NCBI RefSeq assembly: GCF_014066305.1
Contig: NW_023501169.1
Location: 40,119 to 104,118 of the forward strand
DNA from: Letharia columbiana
Taxonomy: Eukaryota > Ascomycota > Lecanoromycetes > Lecanorales > Parmeliaceae
DNA: 64,000 nt
Reading direction: 5' to 3'
Shown in pieces: positions 11,191 through 22,149 of the stretch. Numbering within the stretch: position 1 is the first letter of the stretch; each line of letters begins with the position of its first letter. The notes under the pieces were generated by a model. It was given only the letters and a program-made list of their open reading frames with translations, was not told the origin of the DNA and did no database searches. The translations under genes and the position numbers were made by a program.

Positions 11191-13617
11191 TCAAAATCTC
11201 ATCTCTCTCGTCCTGCCTCTTCTCGTTCTCGCATCATATTCCATCCACTGAGCGACTCCCTTTCTGCCATTGAGGGTAAGTGGACCAGGGTTCATGACAT
11301 GGCAGCCTTCGTATGTGACTGCGAATGGCGGCGCTTCTGGGTCCATTAGCACCAAAGCCGTAGGTAATGGGTACAATTGTAATGCCCCTGCATAATCCCA
11401 CAGCACAGGACGATCCGAGGGTGGAAATGGTGACAAGTATCCCTGGTCTAGTATGGTTTTCACAATCTTACGTGCTGTTTGTAGGTCCGATGAGACTATT
11501 GATTTTGCGAATTCTCTAGTTTTAGAGATCGGGATGTGAGATTCTGCTGTCTCAACCGCAATGTCGACTTCTGTACCCTCGCTCGACTCCTGCCCTTCCT
11601 CCATTGTTGTTGCGTCTCCATTCCCCATTTGATCTGGCACAATGTTCGACTCAGGTTGTGTCTTCGCCTGAAGGGGCCGAAATCTCACTGCATTGCGACG
11701 AAGTCTGCCAGACATGTCATCACGGAAAAAGACGATTTCTTGCGCGGGTCCAAACAAAGTCAAACGTGTTGGATTTGTAGACCAAACGGCCTCTCCATCC
11801 GTCTTCTTGCCTGTCGCTTTTTCTGCCTCACTCCGTGCTGTGGCAAATGCGCGTTTGATCCTGGTAGTGAAAATATCCGGCACACTGTTCCTAGGGAGTG
11901 CTGTGGCAGCCCCAGCGGAGAAAGCAGAAGCCCAGGGGTCGTTGTCTCCAGGCACGAATACAAAGGTGGTGTTTTGAAGCATGGTCGGATAGTCTGAAAC
12001 GGCCGCGGCGAGGGAATCGAAATACTCCTTATATTCGATACTCCCACCACTAGTACCTCCTGTCATAACCGCATTTTGAACGAAGTTGCCCATGAGCACC
12101 ACGACCATCGGAGTCTGATCGGCTTGCTCCGCGGCGTATGAACCGAGAACTCGTTTCAGCGCCTGCAGTGTTTTCGCACTGTCGAGCACAACCTCGCCGC
12201 AGATCACCATTCTTGCCCTGCCCTCCGCTAGATCTTCTGATGAAGCTCTTTTCAGTACGTGTGTTTCCAATCTTCGCATCGCTGAGCCAGCAGCTCTCTC
12301 GCTTCCAACACCGAGGAAGTCAACCCAGCCGAAGCCTCCTCCTGCATTCGTATGGCCGTCTTTACCGGCACCGCTGACGCCAACTGTGACCTCACGGCGT
12401 TCGCAGGGTGGCCCCCCAACAGAGAAGGCAATGAACTTTCCACCAACAGTACCACCCACTCCACGATTGCCGTCTAGCCCAGGTCCAGTGCTTGAACCTT
12501 CTTCCTCATACACTCCGTCCACCAACACTATCATTCCGGGAGTAAACCAAGCGCCATCCTCTGGGACTGGCCTGGCATGTTGGATGTCAACGGCGATACT
12601 CCCTGTAAGATCATTTATAGTCAACACGCCGGTAGGAGATATCGTTAACAGTCCGAGCAGGAGGTGACTGCTACCGCTGCGGCCCAGAAGATTGGCAATG
12701 GGTGTAATTTTATACGCTTGCTGGGTCGTCGCTATGGTTGACGAAAACCGTTGCAGGGAGCTTGTGCGCGCAGACGCCACTGACGACGATTGAAAAGACT
12801 CATTGCGCAGCAACCGCTGATAAATGAGATTGTAACGATGGCGGAAAAGATGGGTCTTGTGTGAGGGATCTGGCAATAACGAAGGCGCAGTCGAGGCTGC
12901 TTCGAAGTGCTTTTGGTTGACATTATATGTCAGTCTTGGCTGTTCGAATGCTCCAACGATCTTCAGCCACCGTCTAGGATCTTCGGAGCTGGTGGTACCT
13001 CCATCGTCGTCAACGCCCAGAGCAGACATCCCAAGGCGTGCTGCGCTGTCCTCCCTACTCCATGCCCAAGGCCTTGAATTTGAGTCTGTAGTATCTCCGT
13101 CAGTTTTTTCGAACGCAAAGCTTCCTTGACGGCTGGGTCCCCCCTGTTGGGAAGGCTTTCCCCCGCTCATAGAGCGCTCCATGTTTCGCAGGATGCTCTT
13201 CAACTCGTCTCCCTCGCCTGGTACAATTACACCACCACCATTCTTTTTCCAGCTTTTGGCAGCCTCGTCCAAGACTTTTTCTGCCAGACCTTCCTCCCGC
13301 CATCCTGAACCGCAATGCTTGCCTATGAAGGTGGCAAACGCTTGTAGCGCTGACGATGTGAGTGTGAGACTGTGCTTCTTTGTGAATGTGCGGAAAGCCA
13401 AAGGTCTTAGAGTAGCTGGTGGTAAAAGTATGGACAATATTGATGGCTTCGATGGCTCTGGAGGTTTGGAGCTTCGGATAGGATGAACGGGCGTGCTGAA
13501 GGCTGGCGATGATGAGGGAATGAGACTTGGGTATGCAGCTTTTTGAGTGGCGCGGAATAGAGGTGCTGTGCGAGTCCTTGAAACATGGGTTCCTCTATCC
13601 ATAGCTTCTGTATTCAT
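11191..13617 (-). CDS. DPB2: DNA polymerase epsilon subunit B
   Basis: DPB2 is the essential second subunit of the leading-strand polymerase holoenzyme and links Pol epsilon to the CMG helicase. A single exon encodes 808 residues. The N-terminal part has the small helical domain (LRPLAFRTFTKKHSLTLTSS, ALQAFATFIGKHCGSGWRE). The central OB-fold region includes ITPIANLLGRSGSSHLLLGL, LTINDLTGSIAVDIQHARPV and WFTPGMIVLVDGVYEEEG. The C-terminal inactive calcineurin-like phosphoesterase region has MVVVLMGNFVQNA, FVFVPGDNDPWA and NPTRLTLFGPAQEIVFFRDD. Ser/Gly-rich linkers at about residues 150-215 explain the length, which is typical of filamentous fungi. The metal ligands of true phosphatases are not kept, as expected for B subunits. 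The ORF opens MNTEAMDRGT; the alternative start MDRGT five codons in is equally possible. Confidence 0.93.
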   Translation of the reverse strand: MNTEAMDRGTHVSRTRTAPLFRATQKAAYPSLIPSSSPAFSTPVHPIRSSKPPEPSKPSILSILLPPATLRPLAFRTFTKKHSLTLTSSALQAFATFIGKHCGSGWREEGLAEKVLDEAAKSWKKNGGGVIVPGEGDELKSILRNMERSMSGGKPSQQGGPSRQGSFAFEKTDGDTTDSNSRPWAWSREDSAARLGMSALGVDDDGGTTSSEDPRRWLKIVGAFEQPRLTYNVNQKHFEAASTAPSLLPDPSHKTHLFRHRYNLIYQRLLRNESFQSSSVASARTSSLQRFSSTIATTQQAYKITPIANLLGRSGSSHLLLGLLTISPTGVLTINDLTGSIAVDIQHARPVPEDGAWFTPGMIVLVDGVYEEEGSSTGPGLDGNRGVGGTVGGKFIAFSVGGPPCERREVTVGVSGAGKDGHTNAGGGFGWVDFLGVGSERAAGSAMRRLETHVLKRASSEDLAEGRARMVICGEVVLDSAKTLQALKRVLGSYAAEQADQTPMVVVLMGNFVQNAVMTGGTSGGSIEYKEYFDSLAAAVSDYPTMLQNTTFVFVPGDNDPWASAFSAGAATALPRNSVPDIFTTRIKRAFATARSEAEKATGKKTDGEAVWSTNPTRLTLFGPAQEIVFFRDDMSGRLRRNAVRFRPLQAKTQPESNIVPDQMGNGDATTMEEGQESSEGTEVDIAVETAESHIPISKTREFAKSIVSSDLQTARKIVKTILDQGYLSPFPPSDRPVLWDYAGALQLYPLPTALVLMDPEAPPFAVTYEGCHVMNPGPLTLNGRKGVAQWMEYDARTRRGRTREMRF

Positions 13618-13956
13618 CGTTTGTGTGCTGCCCTCTCATGAAAGAAATCGCTGCAATGCGGGGGGCAATGGAGCCCGACGCGTCTCACACCGGACGCGCC
13701 CCCCAAAGTGATCGCGGAACAATCCCGCGAGCGAACCTCTCATTCAGTTCACTTTCGGGCCTGATTGACAACAAGATCAAGCAACTAACGCGCCTTGAAG
13801 TTAACACTACATTTTAATTCTTCACTCTTTTCCACAACGATAAGTACTTTTAGGCCTCTACCTCTACGTCAGCTCCAGCCAAGCCCGACTTTCACTGTAA
13901 TTACGTTTTCCACATCTTACCCGGCTTCAGATCGTGCAACTCTTCACCACGGCACC
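13618..13956. promoter_or_regulatory. Divergent promoter region between DPB2 and the NASP-like gene
   Basis: These 339 bp separate two divergent start codons. The plus strand from about 13815 to 13950 is CT-rich, as in many fungal leaders. Both products act at replicating chromatin (polymerase epsilon and a histone chaperone), so shared S-phase control is conceivable. No specific factor site was identified. Confidence 0.45.
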
Positions 13957-15470
13957 ATGGCAGACAACTCAGAAGTCCACTCAGATCTTGCAAGTGTCGA
14001 TACTGGTGTCGATATGAATGGCGACGGCAAAAGTCAGCTCCGAAATATCACAGCGCAGGCGACCCTTAAGTATTCAGTCAAAGATTACAATGCTGCTGCA
14101 GAGCTCTATTCCCAAGCAACCGAGCTACAAGCTGAGATCAACAGCGAACTATCGTCAGAAAACGCCGACCTACTTTATGCGTACGGGCGATGCCTCTATC
14201 ATGTCGCGGTAAAAAACAGCGACGTGTTGGGCTCCAAGGTTGGCGGTGAGAGACGCGAAGAGGGCCACAAGACGCCGGGCAGCAAGAAGCAGAAAAGGCA
14301 AGAAGCGATCGACGAAGCCGATGGGCAGCAAAAGAGGATCGCCGAAGAGGTCGTGACAAAGGTTGTTGAAAAAAAAGATGCCTCGATTCAGCCAGGCGAA
14401 GAAGCAGAGAGAAGCAAACCATACTTCCAGTTCACAGGCGACGAAAACTTTGATATAGCGGATGAGGAGGAGGAAGAAGTTGCAGAAGCAGACGCAGATG
14501 ACGCCGAAGACGCTGACGAGGAAGATGACTTCGTCAATGCCTATGAGGTACTCGATCTAGCGCGCGTGCTGTTGTTAAAAAAGCTCGAGGAAATTGAGAA
14601 CAGCAGTGGCAAAGGAAATGAGAAAGGCGAGTTGCAACGAGTCCAGCAGCTCAAGGAACGTCTCGCAGATACCTACGACCTCCAAGCTGAGATATCACTT
14701 GAAGGAGAAAGATTCCCCAATGCGGTCGTGGACCTCAAATCTGCGCTGGAACTGAAAAAGGGACTCTTCCCACAAGAATCAAGCCTTGTAGCAGAGGCCC
14801 ATTTCAAGCTATCTTTGGCTCTAGAATTTTCGTCTGTAACGCAGCAGAAAAACGAAAACGGAGAAGTGGAATCAAACACTGACGCACATGTTGATGAATC
14901 AATGAGAGAGGAAGCAGCTCAAGAGATGGAGGAAGCCATTGCCAGTTGTCGGCTGAGGATCGAGAAAGAGGAAGCGATGCTTTTTGATCCACCCGAAGCT
15001 GGTGAAGATTTTGGAAATCCTAAAGTCACGAAGGGAGACATCTCTGACGTGAAAGAAATGATCGAGGAGATGGAACAGCGGGTGAGTGACACGGTTAGAT
15101 TCGATTGTAAAAGATTCCATGCTCACATCGTCTATTTTAGCTCGTCGAACTTCGCCAACCCCCCGTATCTATCAACGATCCAACCGGTATGGGAACGATT
15201 GATGGCTCAAATCCCCTCAGCGGCATTCTAGGATCCATCCTCGGCGAGTCTCCAGCAGCTCAGAAGGCGAGGTTAGAGGAGGCGTCGAAAGGTGCAAAAG
15301 ACTTGACTAACCTTATCAAGCGGAAGAAGCCAGCGGAAAGCGAAGCGTCCAAGGCTTCTGAATCTCGTAGCATTCAGAGCAATGGTAAGAGGAAGGTTGA
15401 TTTCAGAGACGAACTCGAAGAGGTGAGCATTGGAAAGAAAGCGAAGATCTCCGGCGACGCCGAGGATTGA
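13957..15470 (+). CDS. NASP / Sim3 / Hif1-type histone chaperone (SHNi-TPR)
   Basis: Two exons, 13957-15081 and 15141-15470, flank a 59-nt intron and give 484 residues. N-terminal TPR (AQATLKYSVKDYNAAAELYS, LLYAYGRCLYHVAV) is followed by a Lys-rich linker, a long acidic tract (ADEEEEEVAEADADDAEDAD) that interrupts a TPR as in NASP, then YEVLDLARVLLLKKLEE, LADTYDLQAEISLEGERFPN, AVVDLKSALELKKGLFP and ESSLVAEAHFKLSLALEFS. The end carries a second TPR-like helix (LGSILGESPAAQKARLEEAS) and basic KRKVDF and GKKAKI motifs. NASP-family proteins bind H3-H4; the fission-yeast member Sim3 escorts the centromeric variant CENP-A. The start MADNSEV sits in a good context (CACCATGG); the frame is open further upstream but that part looks like leader. 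Nuclear location is expected. Confidence 0.9.
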
Positions 15471-15856
15471 GGGTCCAAGTCTTTGAACTTCACGAGAGGT
15501 TTTCCCCCGTCCAAGGCGGATAGGAGGATAGGCCGTCCGCGATGATCTTGCCTTCACTTGCGAGATACCATTGTCGTGGCTGTACATAGCATAGTCTTCA
15601 TGGGGTGAGAGTTAAGTGGGGAGACAAGTTACCCACATACCAATGTACAGCATCATTATAGCATTCTTACAAGTCATTTGTTAAAAAGGTATTGAAACTT
15701 AGAGGGGTATTGTAATATCGAATCGTCAGCGCCAACTCCTATAGCCCAAATCAAGACTAGCCAGCCGGTCCATCGTCCACTCCAAACTCCATACTCCACT
15801 GATGGATCTGAATTTCGTAAAGGTCGTCAATCAATCGTTATCTTCCATCTTGAAGG
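15471..15856. other. Convergent intergenic region (NASP-like and Yippee genes)
   Basis: This 386-bp stretch lies between convergent stops. No open frame, RNA gene or repeat was recognised. Confidence 0.45.
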
Positions 15857-16702
15857 TCAGCGCTGCCTTGAGTCCATCTCGGTTGAGCCCCCAGCCATTA
15901 GCTTTCTGAACGACTTCCCCTGCCTTCTCTTCACTGCCAACGACGGACTCCACACGCCCGCAAAAAGATCCTCGCACTCGTCCTCATCTTGACTGTCAAA
16001 GTCGACTGCATCCTGGGAGCTAGCATCAATCCCCTCGTGTCGCAAGCTCGTGGGAGGCAGCTCCAGCTCATCGTTCTCCCAATTCGAGGAGGAGCATATC
16101 ATCTTCGTCTCGAGGATGTATTTCCCGACTTTGTACCTCTGCGACTCTTCCTCCGCTCCATCGTACTTCCAACCTAGCATAGAGTTGCAAAAAGCGCACC
16201 GCACATCGCTGACCGTGTGCACTCCTGTAACGAGCTGCCGTGATGAAGGGGCGTCGGTCTTTGTGTTTTGCAAGCACAGATCAATCGCAGCTTTGGAGAC
16301 CTGGCTGGATCCTGACAGCGCCAGGGAGGGAGAAACTAGATAGGCTCTTCCGTGACGGCCGGTGAACCCTTTGCTGATGATTTGGGAGGTCAGGCAGACG
16401 TCAGTTGAGCATTTGGCGCAGCGAATGTGAGAGGTATGGCCATTCAGATAGTTGCCGACAAACCCGCTGGCAAGATCTGTCGATTGAGTTGAGTCCGTAG
16501 AGCTAGTCGAGTCTGTGCTCTCTTTGCGCCGGCGGAAAGGGATAGAGGGAAGGAGATAGATTGGGAAAAGTGACATTGGAGAGGAACGAGTAAACATCTT
16601 GAATTTGAGGCTTCCAGAAACGGCTCGTGAGGTATGAGCTTGCGTCTTTTGAAGGTGATGAGGAGAGATTAGGTCAGGCGCAAAATGAATACTAGCGGTC
16701 AA
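15857..16702 (-). CDS. Yippee family zinc-binding protein
   Basis: The Yippee domain spans about residues 90-198 and is recognised by two CxxC knuckles (CAKC at 95-98, CAFC at 169-172). It also has the family signatures IISKGFTGRHGRAYLV, LVTGVHTVSDVRC and MLGWKYDGAEEESQRYKVGK followed by YILE. Yippee-like proteins bind zinc through the four cysteines; the same fold occurs in Mis18, cereblon and yeast Moh1. The domain here is extended by a loop of about 30 residues between the halves, a Ser/Thr-rich N-terminus (STDSTSSTDSTQSTD) and an acidic C-terminal part (DSQDEDECED). The longest frame gives 281 residues; the internal Met at 16597 (MFTRSSPMSLF) is a likely alternative start because residues before it are not conserved-looking. 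Single exon. Molecular role unknown; its position beside a histone chaperone may be chance. Confidence 0.85.
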   Translation of the reverse strand: MTASIHFAPDLISPHHLQKTQAHTSRAVSGSLKFKMFTRSSPMSLFPIYLLPSIPFRRRKESTDSTSSTDSTQSTDLASGFVGNYLNGHTSHIRCAKCSTDVCLTSQIISKGFTGRHGRAYLVSPSLALSGSSQVSKAAIDLCLQNTKTDAPSSRQLVTGVHTVSDVRCAFCNSMLGWKYDGAEEESQRYKVGKYILETKMICSSSNWENDELELPPTSLRHEGIDASSQDAVDFDSQDEDECEDLFAGVWSPSLAVKRRQGKSFRKLMAGGSTEMDSRQR

Positions 16703-16908
16703 AAAACCTCATGTGTCATCCGCGTGATCAACTTGACAGCCATAGTGATAAAGTTACAGACTGCTCAAGAGATAGAAGGAGCAATGCGAGAAGTGGATGT
16801 AGAGTTGGGGTTACATCATAGCCATCGATTATCACATGGGACTAGTGGAGCTCTTATTTGGACGCCAGTTTTAGCAACATAAACAATACCCCTATATTCT
16901 TGAAACTA

Positions 16909-16999
16909 CAGAGGTCTGCACCGAAAGTCCTACATATACGCTAAAACTCTTGGCATTCTTGATAAATATTCTTAAAATCTTAAATATTAATACTTTACA
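16909..16999 (+). mobile_element. Solo left arm of a TIR miniature element, truncated by a second insertion
   Basis: After a TA at 16907-16908 the sequence begins CAGAGGTCTGCACCGAAAGT and continues CCTACATATACGCTAA. This is the same terminus as the complete 300-bp element at 44335-44634. No matching right arm follows; a related element starts at 17000. It is therefore a broken copy. Confidence 0.65.
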
Positions 17000-17271
17000 T
17001 ACGGAGGTGACACCAAAAGTCCTGCACATGCCTAAATCTCTTGGCATACTTGGCAAATATTCTGAATATTTTGAATATTCTTAATATCACTGCTTTTTAC
17101 TTAACAGCGACGTCAATACTATACATACGAGGTATATATATACGGAGTGCATATATAAAGCATCATCACTAGAAAAATAAAGCTATCCAAGAAAAAGGTC
17201 AGATTTATCAAAATGCCAAGCATGCCAAGAGATTTAGCGTATGTGTAGGACTTTTAATATCACCCTCCGTA
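17000..17271. mobile_element. MITE with about 55-bp terminal inverted repeats and TA ends
   Basis: The left end reads TACGGAGGTGACACCAAAAG and continues to CTCTTGGCATACTTGGC. The right end (17208-17271) is its reverse complement with a few transitions (TACGGAGGGTGATATTAAAA when read inverted). Total length is 272 bp including TA at both ends, and there is no coding capacity. Terminal TA duplications and this size are typical of Tc1/mariner/pogo-derived MITEs. It directly borders AT-rich block A. Confidence 0.8.
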
Positions 17272-17289
17272 GTGTGTGTGTGTGTGTAG
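17271..17289. repeat. GT microsatellite
   Basis: A run of GT dinucleotides abuts the right end of the MITE. Confidence 0.8.
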
Positions 17290-18447
17290 TTCCTACATCG
17301 GAGGGCCGTGCCTCTATTCGTACCCCTTCCCATTGAAAGGCGTAGCCCAGAGTGCAACCGTTTTTACCCACTCGGCCTTACGACCATATCCGACATCCGT
17401 ACCCCATTTAAGGTATGGCAGATATATGTCAGATAATCGTAATCCCGTAGAATTACGGCTATATATATTATATTAGAAATTCTAAAGCCTTTATTATAAC
17501 TTTGCACGATTAACTTTTAAATGATAAGCTTTAGACAGTATATTACACTCTATAATATACTTTAAAGCTTTTTCCTTATTTCTTCGGGCCGAGCTCTAGC
17601 CTCTCTATTCTATATACTCTTAAATACTTAATACTCTATTATATATCGTTACGTAAGAGAGAGAATAATAATATTTATTAAATCGAAGTTAAGAATACTC
17701 GAATTAAGCTCTTCTTCGATTCTTATAAAGATATAAGATCTAATTAAGTTTATTCGTATATCGATAACTAGCTAAGAGATATATAACTATTACTTATTAC
17801 TTACTAACTTCGCTATTAAGAGAATATTCTCTAAATATATTAGATTTAACTCTCTTATCTAATCTCTTTTCTATAGAAAATCTTTATATAATTCTTATAA
17901 ATAAGCTCGATTTATCTATAATCGAAGTCGAATATTTATAATATTTAGAAAAAAGTTATTAATTAGCGAGAGAGAGAGATATTATTTAATTAAGAGAGAT
18001 AGAGCTCGTCGTTATATTAATAATATTAAATTCTTTAAGAAAAACGCGTTAACCCTCGATCTAACGCGTTTTATTATTCGATTTTCGCTTATACGTAATT
18101 AATCGTTATCGTAATTAAAGAATTTAATTATATACTTATATATAAATATACGCTCTCTTAAGATCTCTTAACTTCTCTAACGTATCGAATTATAAGTTTA
18201 CGTCTATTATAGCTAATAAGTTAGGATTTAATTAACGCGTAGTAGCTACTAAATAGATATAGAGTAGACTCTCGAAGATATAGAAATCTTTATTAGAGAG
18301 TTTATAGTCGATATTACGTATAGATAAATCTCGTTATTAGGTCTACTCTTCGTAATAGCGATATTAATACTTATTATATATAATATATAATAGCGATATT
18401 ATTATATATATATAAGATATATAATTATAATATTATTATATATATTA

Positions 18448-19078
18448 CGAGTAAAGACCTATAAATTAAATTCATATCATTTTTTTTTAATCGAGGCTAT
18501 CGAGTAAATTTTGATAAGCGTCTTTAATAAGCGATCTTTAATAAGCGATCTTTGATAAGCGATATCTGAATTCCTCGCTTTTAAATATCTATAAGACTAA
18601 ATTTAGAAATTCTTTTTTTATCTAAAAGTCTATATTACGTTCTATAATTTAAATAAAAAAACAATTTAATTTTAATAGAAAATAAAAAAGTTATTCTAAA
18701 ATTAAATAATATACATCTATTTTTTAATTAGAGCTGTCGAGCGAACTTTGATAAGCGAACTTTAATAAGCGATATTTAAATTCCTTACGCTTTAATAATT
18801 ATAAGATCGAATTTCGATATTGTTTTTTTATTAAAAAGCGCAAGTTTCGAGCTATAATTTAGAAAAAAAAATTAAAATTATAATAGAAAATAATAAAGTT
18901 ATTAAAAGGTTAAAAGTAGAAGAAGAGATTTTTAATAATTACGAACGCTAATTTATTTACCCGCGATATTTAATTAAAAAGCGTAGATCTAACGAATTAA
19001 TAATTAACTATATATATAAATTTAAGATTTTCTAATTTAGCTCTATCTTATTCTTTTATATATATTAATATTATATAT
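18448..19078 (+). repeat. About 600-bp repeat, family R, copy 1
   Basis: It starts GAGTAAAGACCTATAAATTA and ends near TAGCTCTATCTTATTC. Internally it has two similar halves, each with AAGCGATATYTRAATTCCTY, a poly-T/A stretch and AATAGAAAATAAAAAAGTTA. Other copies are at 22150-22579, 29525-29970, 40604-41210 and 53763-54375. It is heavily RIP-mutated and non-coding. Confidence 0.75.
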
Positions 19079-19084
19079 ATATTA

Positions 19085-19435
19085 ATATATATAATAGAAT
19101 AAGATAAAGTTAAACTTAAAAATCTTAAATTTATATATATAGTTAATTATAAATTTAAGTTCGCTATACTCTTTAATTAGATTAATTAAATTATTATAAA
19201 TAAATAAATTAATATTCGTAATTATTAAAATCTCTCTCTTTTATATCTCTTTTATTAAAAATAAATATATATTATTAATATATAAAATAACTTTTTTATT
19301 TTCTATTAAATTTTAAAGATTTTTTTTTAAATTATAGAACGAAATATAGGCTTTTAGATAAAAAAAGAATTTCTAAATTTAATCTTATATTTATTAAAGC
19401 GTAAGAAATTTAAATATCGCTTATTAAAGTTTACT
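19085..19435 (-). repeat. Family R repeat, partial inverted copy, head-to-head with copy 1
   Basis: This reads as the reverse complement of the right part of copy 1. The two copies form a palindrome centred near 19078, with arms of about 60 bp or more. The left end of family X follows immediately. Confidence 0.7.
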
Positions 19436-20719
19436 CGATTATAAGAGTAAAAATACTCGAAGCGAATTAATAGACTTATTTACGTCGCTTATTAGATTAT
19501 AAGCTATATAACTAAAGCGAGTATTTAATATATTTAATAAAGTCTTAAATACTTATAAATTTTCTTTTTTTTTTTTTTTTAGTTATTAGTTTATTTAATA
19601 ATTAATCTATTTATTCTATTAACTATATATCTAGATCTTATAATTATATAACTATTATATAGTTTTATTAAAAGAGATCTTACTATTTTATAATTTTAAT
19701 AATTTTATTTATATAAAGCTATTTAGTTTAGCTATAATAAATAACTCGCGAGTTAATTTTATTAATTTATAAAGTAGAAATATCTTATTATAATTTACTA
19801 GCGATGTTTTTAATCTAGTAAGCGACTTTTATTAAAATATATCTATTATATAATTAAGCGATTATAATACTAATTCTAATATCGATAGAAATTTTAATAA
19901 TACTATCGACGGAAATAATAATCGCCGAAGCGTTATATCTAATAATTCTTTATTTATAAATAAAGATTCTCGTCTTATAGATTTAACTTAAATTTAATAC
20001 TATTAATTTTTAAAGCTTAATATTAAGAAGTAATTAGTTATTAAAAAAATTAAGCTAATTAAAATATAGAATATATAAAAATATTATCGCGAGTATAGCG
20101 ATAATTATTATTATAATTCGAGTTATAAGAAGATAAGTATTATTAAAATATTTAATATATAATATCTTAATAACTATAGCTCGATAGTTATATTTCTTTA
20201 AAATTACGATAATTTTATTATCTCGATATCTTATATCGATTTTCATATAAATAAAGAAAAGACTTATTAGACTTCTATTCTCTTAATAAATATTAAAAAG
20301 TAAATTTAGAGAAATATTAGAAATACGATATTATATAATATTAGAAAATTTATTTAAAAGAAATATAAGAGATAATATTTAAATTAAGTTTATAATTTAG
20401 TCGTTAAATTTTATAATATAGATCGCTAGTTAATTAAAGTAATTATAAGAGATATATAGTCGATAGCTAGCTTTAATAATTATTTTATTATATTTTAATT
20501 ATAGCGAGATCGCTATATAATCGATTTAAAATATATAAAAGATTTATAAGATAGAGTAATAGAGAAAATTCCTTTAAAAGCTATAAAGGAGGTTATTTAA
20601 TCTATTATTTATATTATATTACTATAATAATATTAGAATATTAAATAAAGATTATAAAAAAAAGAGAGCTTTTTATTTTAAATAAGACTCGCTTTAATAA
20701 TAAGATAAGTAATTAAAAA

Positions 20720-20930
20720 GTTAAAGCAAGCTCGAAATTAATCAAATATCACTAAAATAATCAAATTTCGAGCTTGCTTTAACAGCCCCTCGATAGAAGC
20801 TCTCGAAGAGCCCTTAAAGAGCCTCCGAAGGGTCCGAGGGGTTTTAGAGAATCTCTCTAAGAATCAAAAATAGTTAAAAACCAGTACTTGACAAGCTTTT
20901 CACTACTGAGAAGAACACGCCCTAGTATAT
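20720..20930. repeat. GC-richer, non-mutated hairpin island inside family X copy 1
   Basis: A 20-bp perfect inverted repeat (GTTAAAGCAAGCTCGAAATT at 20720-20739 against 20764-20783) is followed by a second foldback using CCCCTCG near 20786 and CGAGGGG near 20839. CA and TG are normal here, unlike the flanks. On both sides of the island lie two diverged copies of the same roughly 520-bp family X segment (20168-20700 and 20932-21450). Confidence 0.65.
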
Positions 20931-22149
20931 ATTAACTATAGCTCGATAATTATATTTTTTTAAGATTATAATAATTTTATCGCTTTAATACTTTATATCG
21001 ATTTTTCTAAAATAAAGAAAAGACTTATTAGGCTTTTCTTCTTTTAATAAATATTAAGAAGTAGATTTAGAAAAATATTAAGAATACGCTATTACACGAT
21101 ATTAAGAGTTTTATCTAAATAAAATATTAAGAATAATATTTAAATTAAGTTTATAATCTAATTATTAACTCTTATAATATAAATTACTAGTTAATTAAAG
21201 TAATAATAAGAGATATATAATTAATAATTAGTTTTAATAATTATCTTATTATATAATTAATTTAAAATTTAAAATATATAAAAGCTCTATAAAAAAAAGT
21301 AATAGAGAAAATTTCTCTAAAAGCTATAAAGAAGGCTATTTAATCTATTATCTATATTATATTATTATAATAAGATTAAAAAATAGAGTAAAAATTATAA
21401 AAAATAAAAGAGCTTTTTACTTTAAATAAAAATCGCTTTAATAATAGCGACGTTCGCCTCGGTTATATCGAAATTTTATCTATCTCTTTATTCGTTAAAC
21501 GAGTAGCCTCTTGAAATAGCTTCTATAATAAAATAAATAATTAAAGAAATAGTAGTTAATAGTATACGAAGTTTAAGAAATAATATATAAAGAATTAATA
21601 AGATTAAAAGAAGAGTTTATTCTTCTTAGCGCTATAAGATTAAAAGTCTATATAAATTAAATTTAAAGATAATAACTCTTATATTAAATTTAAGATATTC
21701 TTTATTAAAATATAATATTATAATTATAAATAATTAGAATATTATAAGAATTCTTTTAAATATCTAAATTATATTATAGATAATAAAATATATAATTATA
21801 AATTAAATAAAAAAAAAATAGAGTTTAATACTTATTATATATCGTATTAGATATACTATTAATTAAATAATAATCTCGCTCTCTATTATTAAAAAGTAAG
21901 ATTACTACGCTAAATAAAAAGTATAAGATAATTATTCTAGTAAATATCGATAATAAGAAAATCTTCGTATTATAATCTTTTATTAAAAAAATATAAATTT
22001 CTAGATTTAAATACGCGTTAATAATAGTATATATTATTAAGAATTATTAAATACTCTTATATAAGAAGTATAATCTAGTTTTTAATTTTATAGATAATTA
22101 AGAAAGAAAGTAAGAGTAAATCTTAAAGAAATATATTATTAATATATAT

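Noticed and set aside
13795..13956. Upstream ATG extending the NASP-like protein by 54 residues
   Set aside because: The extension is Ser/Pro/Thr-rich leader sequence; the ATG at 13957 has a strong CACCATGG context and family-like start.
20055..20246. Open frame of about 60 codons in block A
   Set aside because: Ile/Tyr/Asn-only composition from AT-rich RIP DNA; overlaps a decayed element; no motif.
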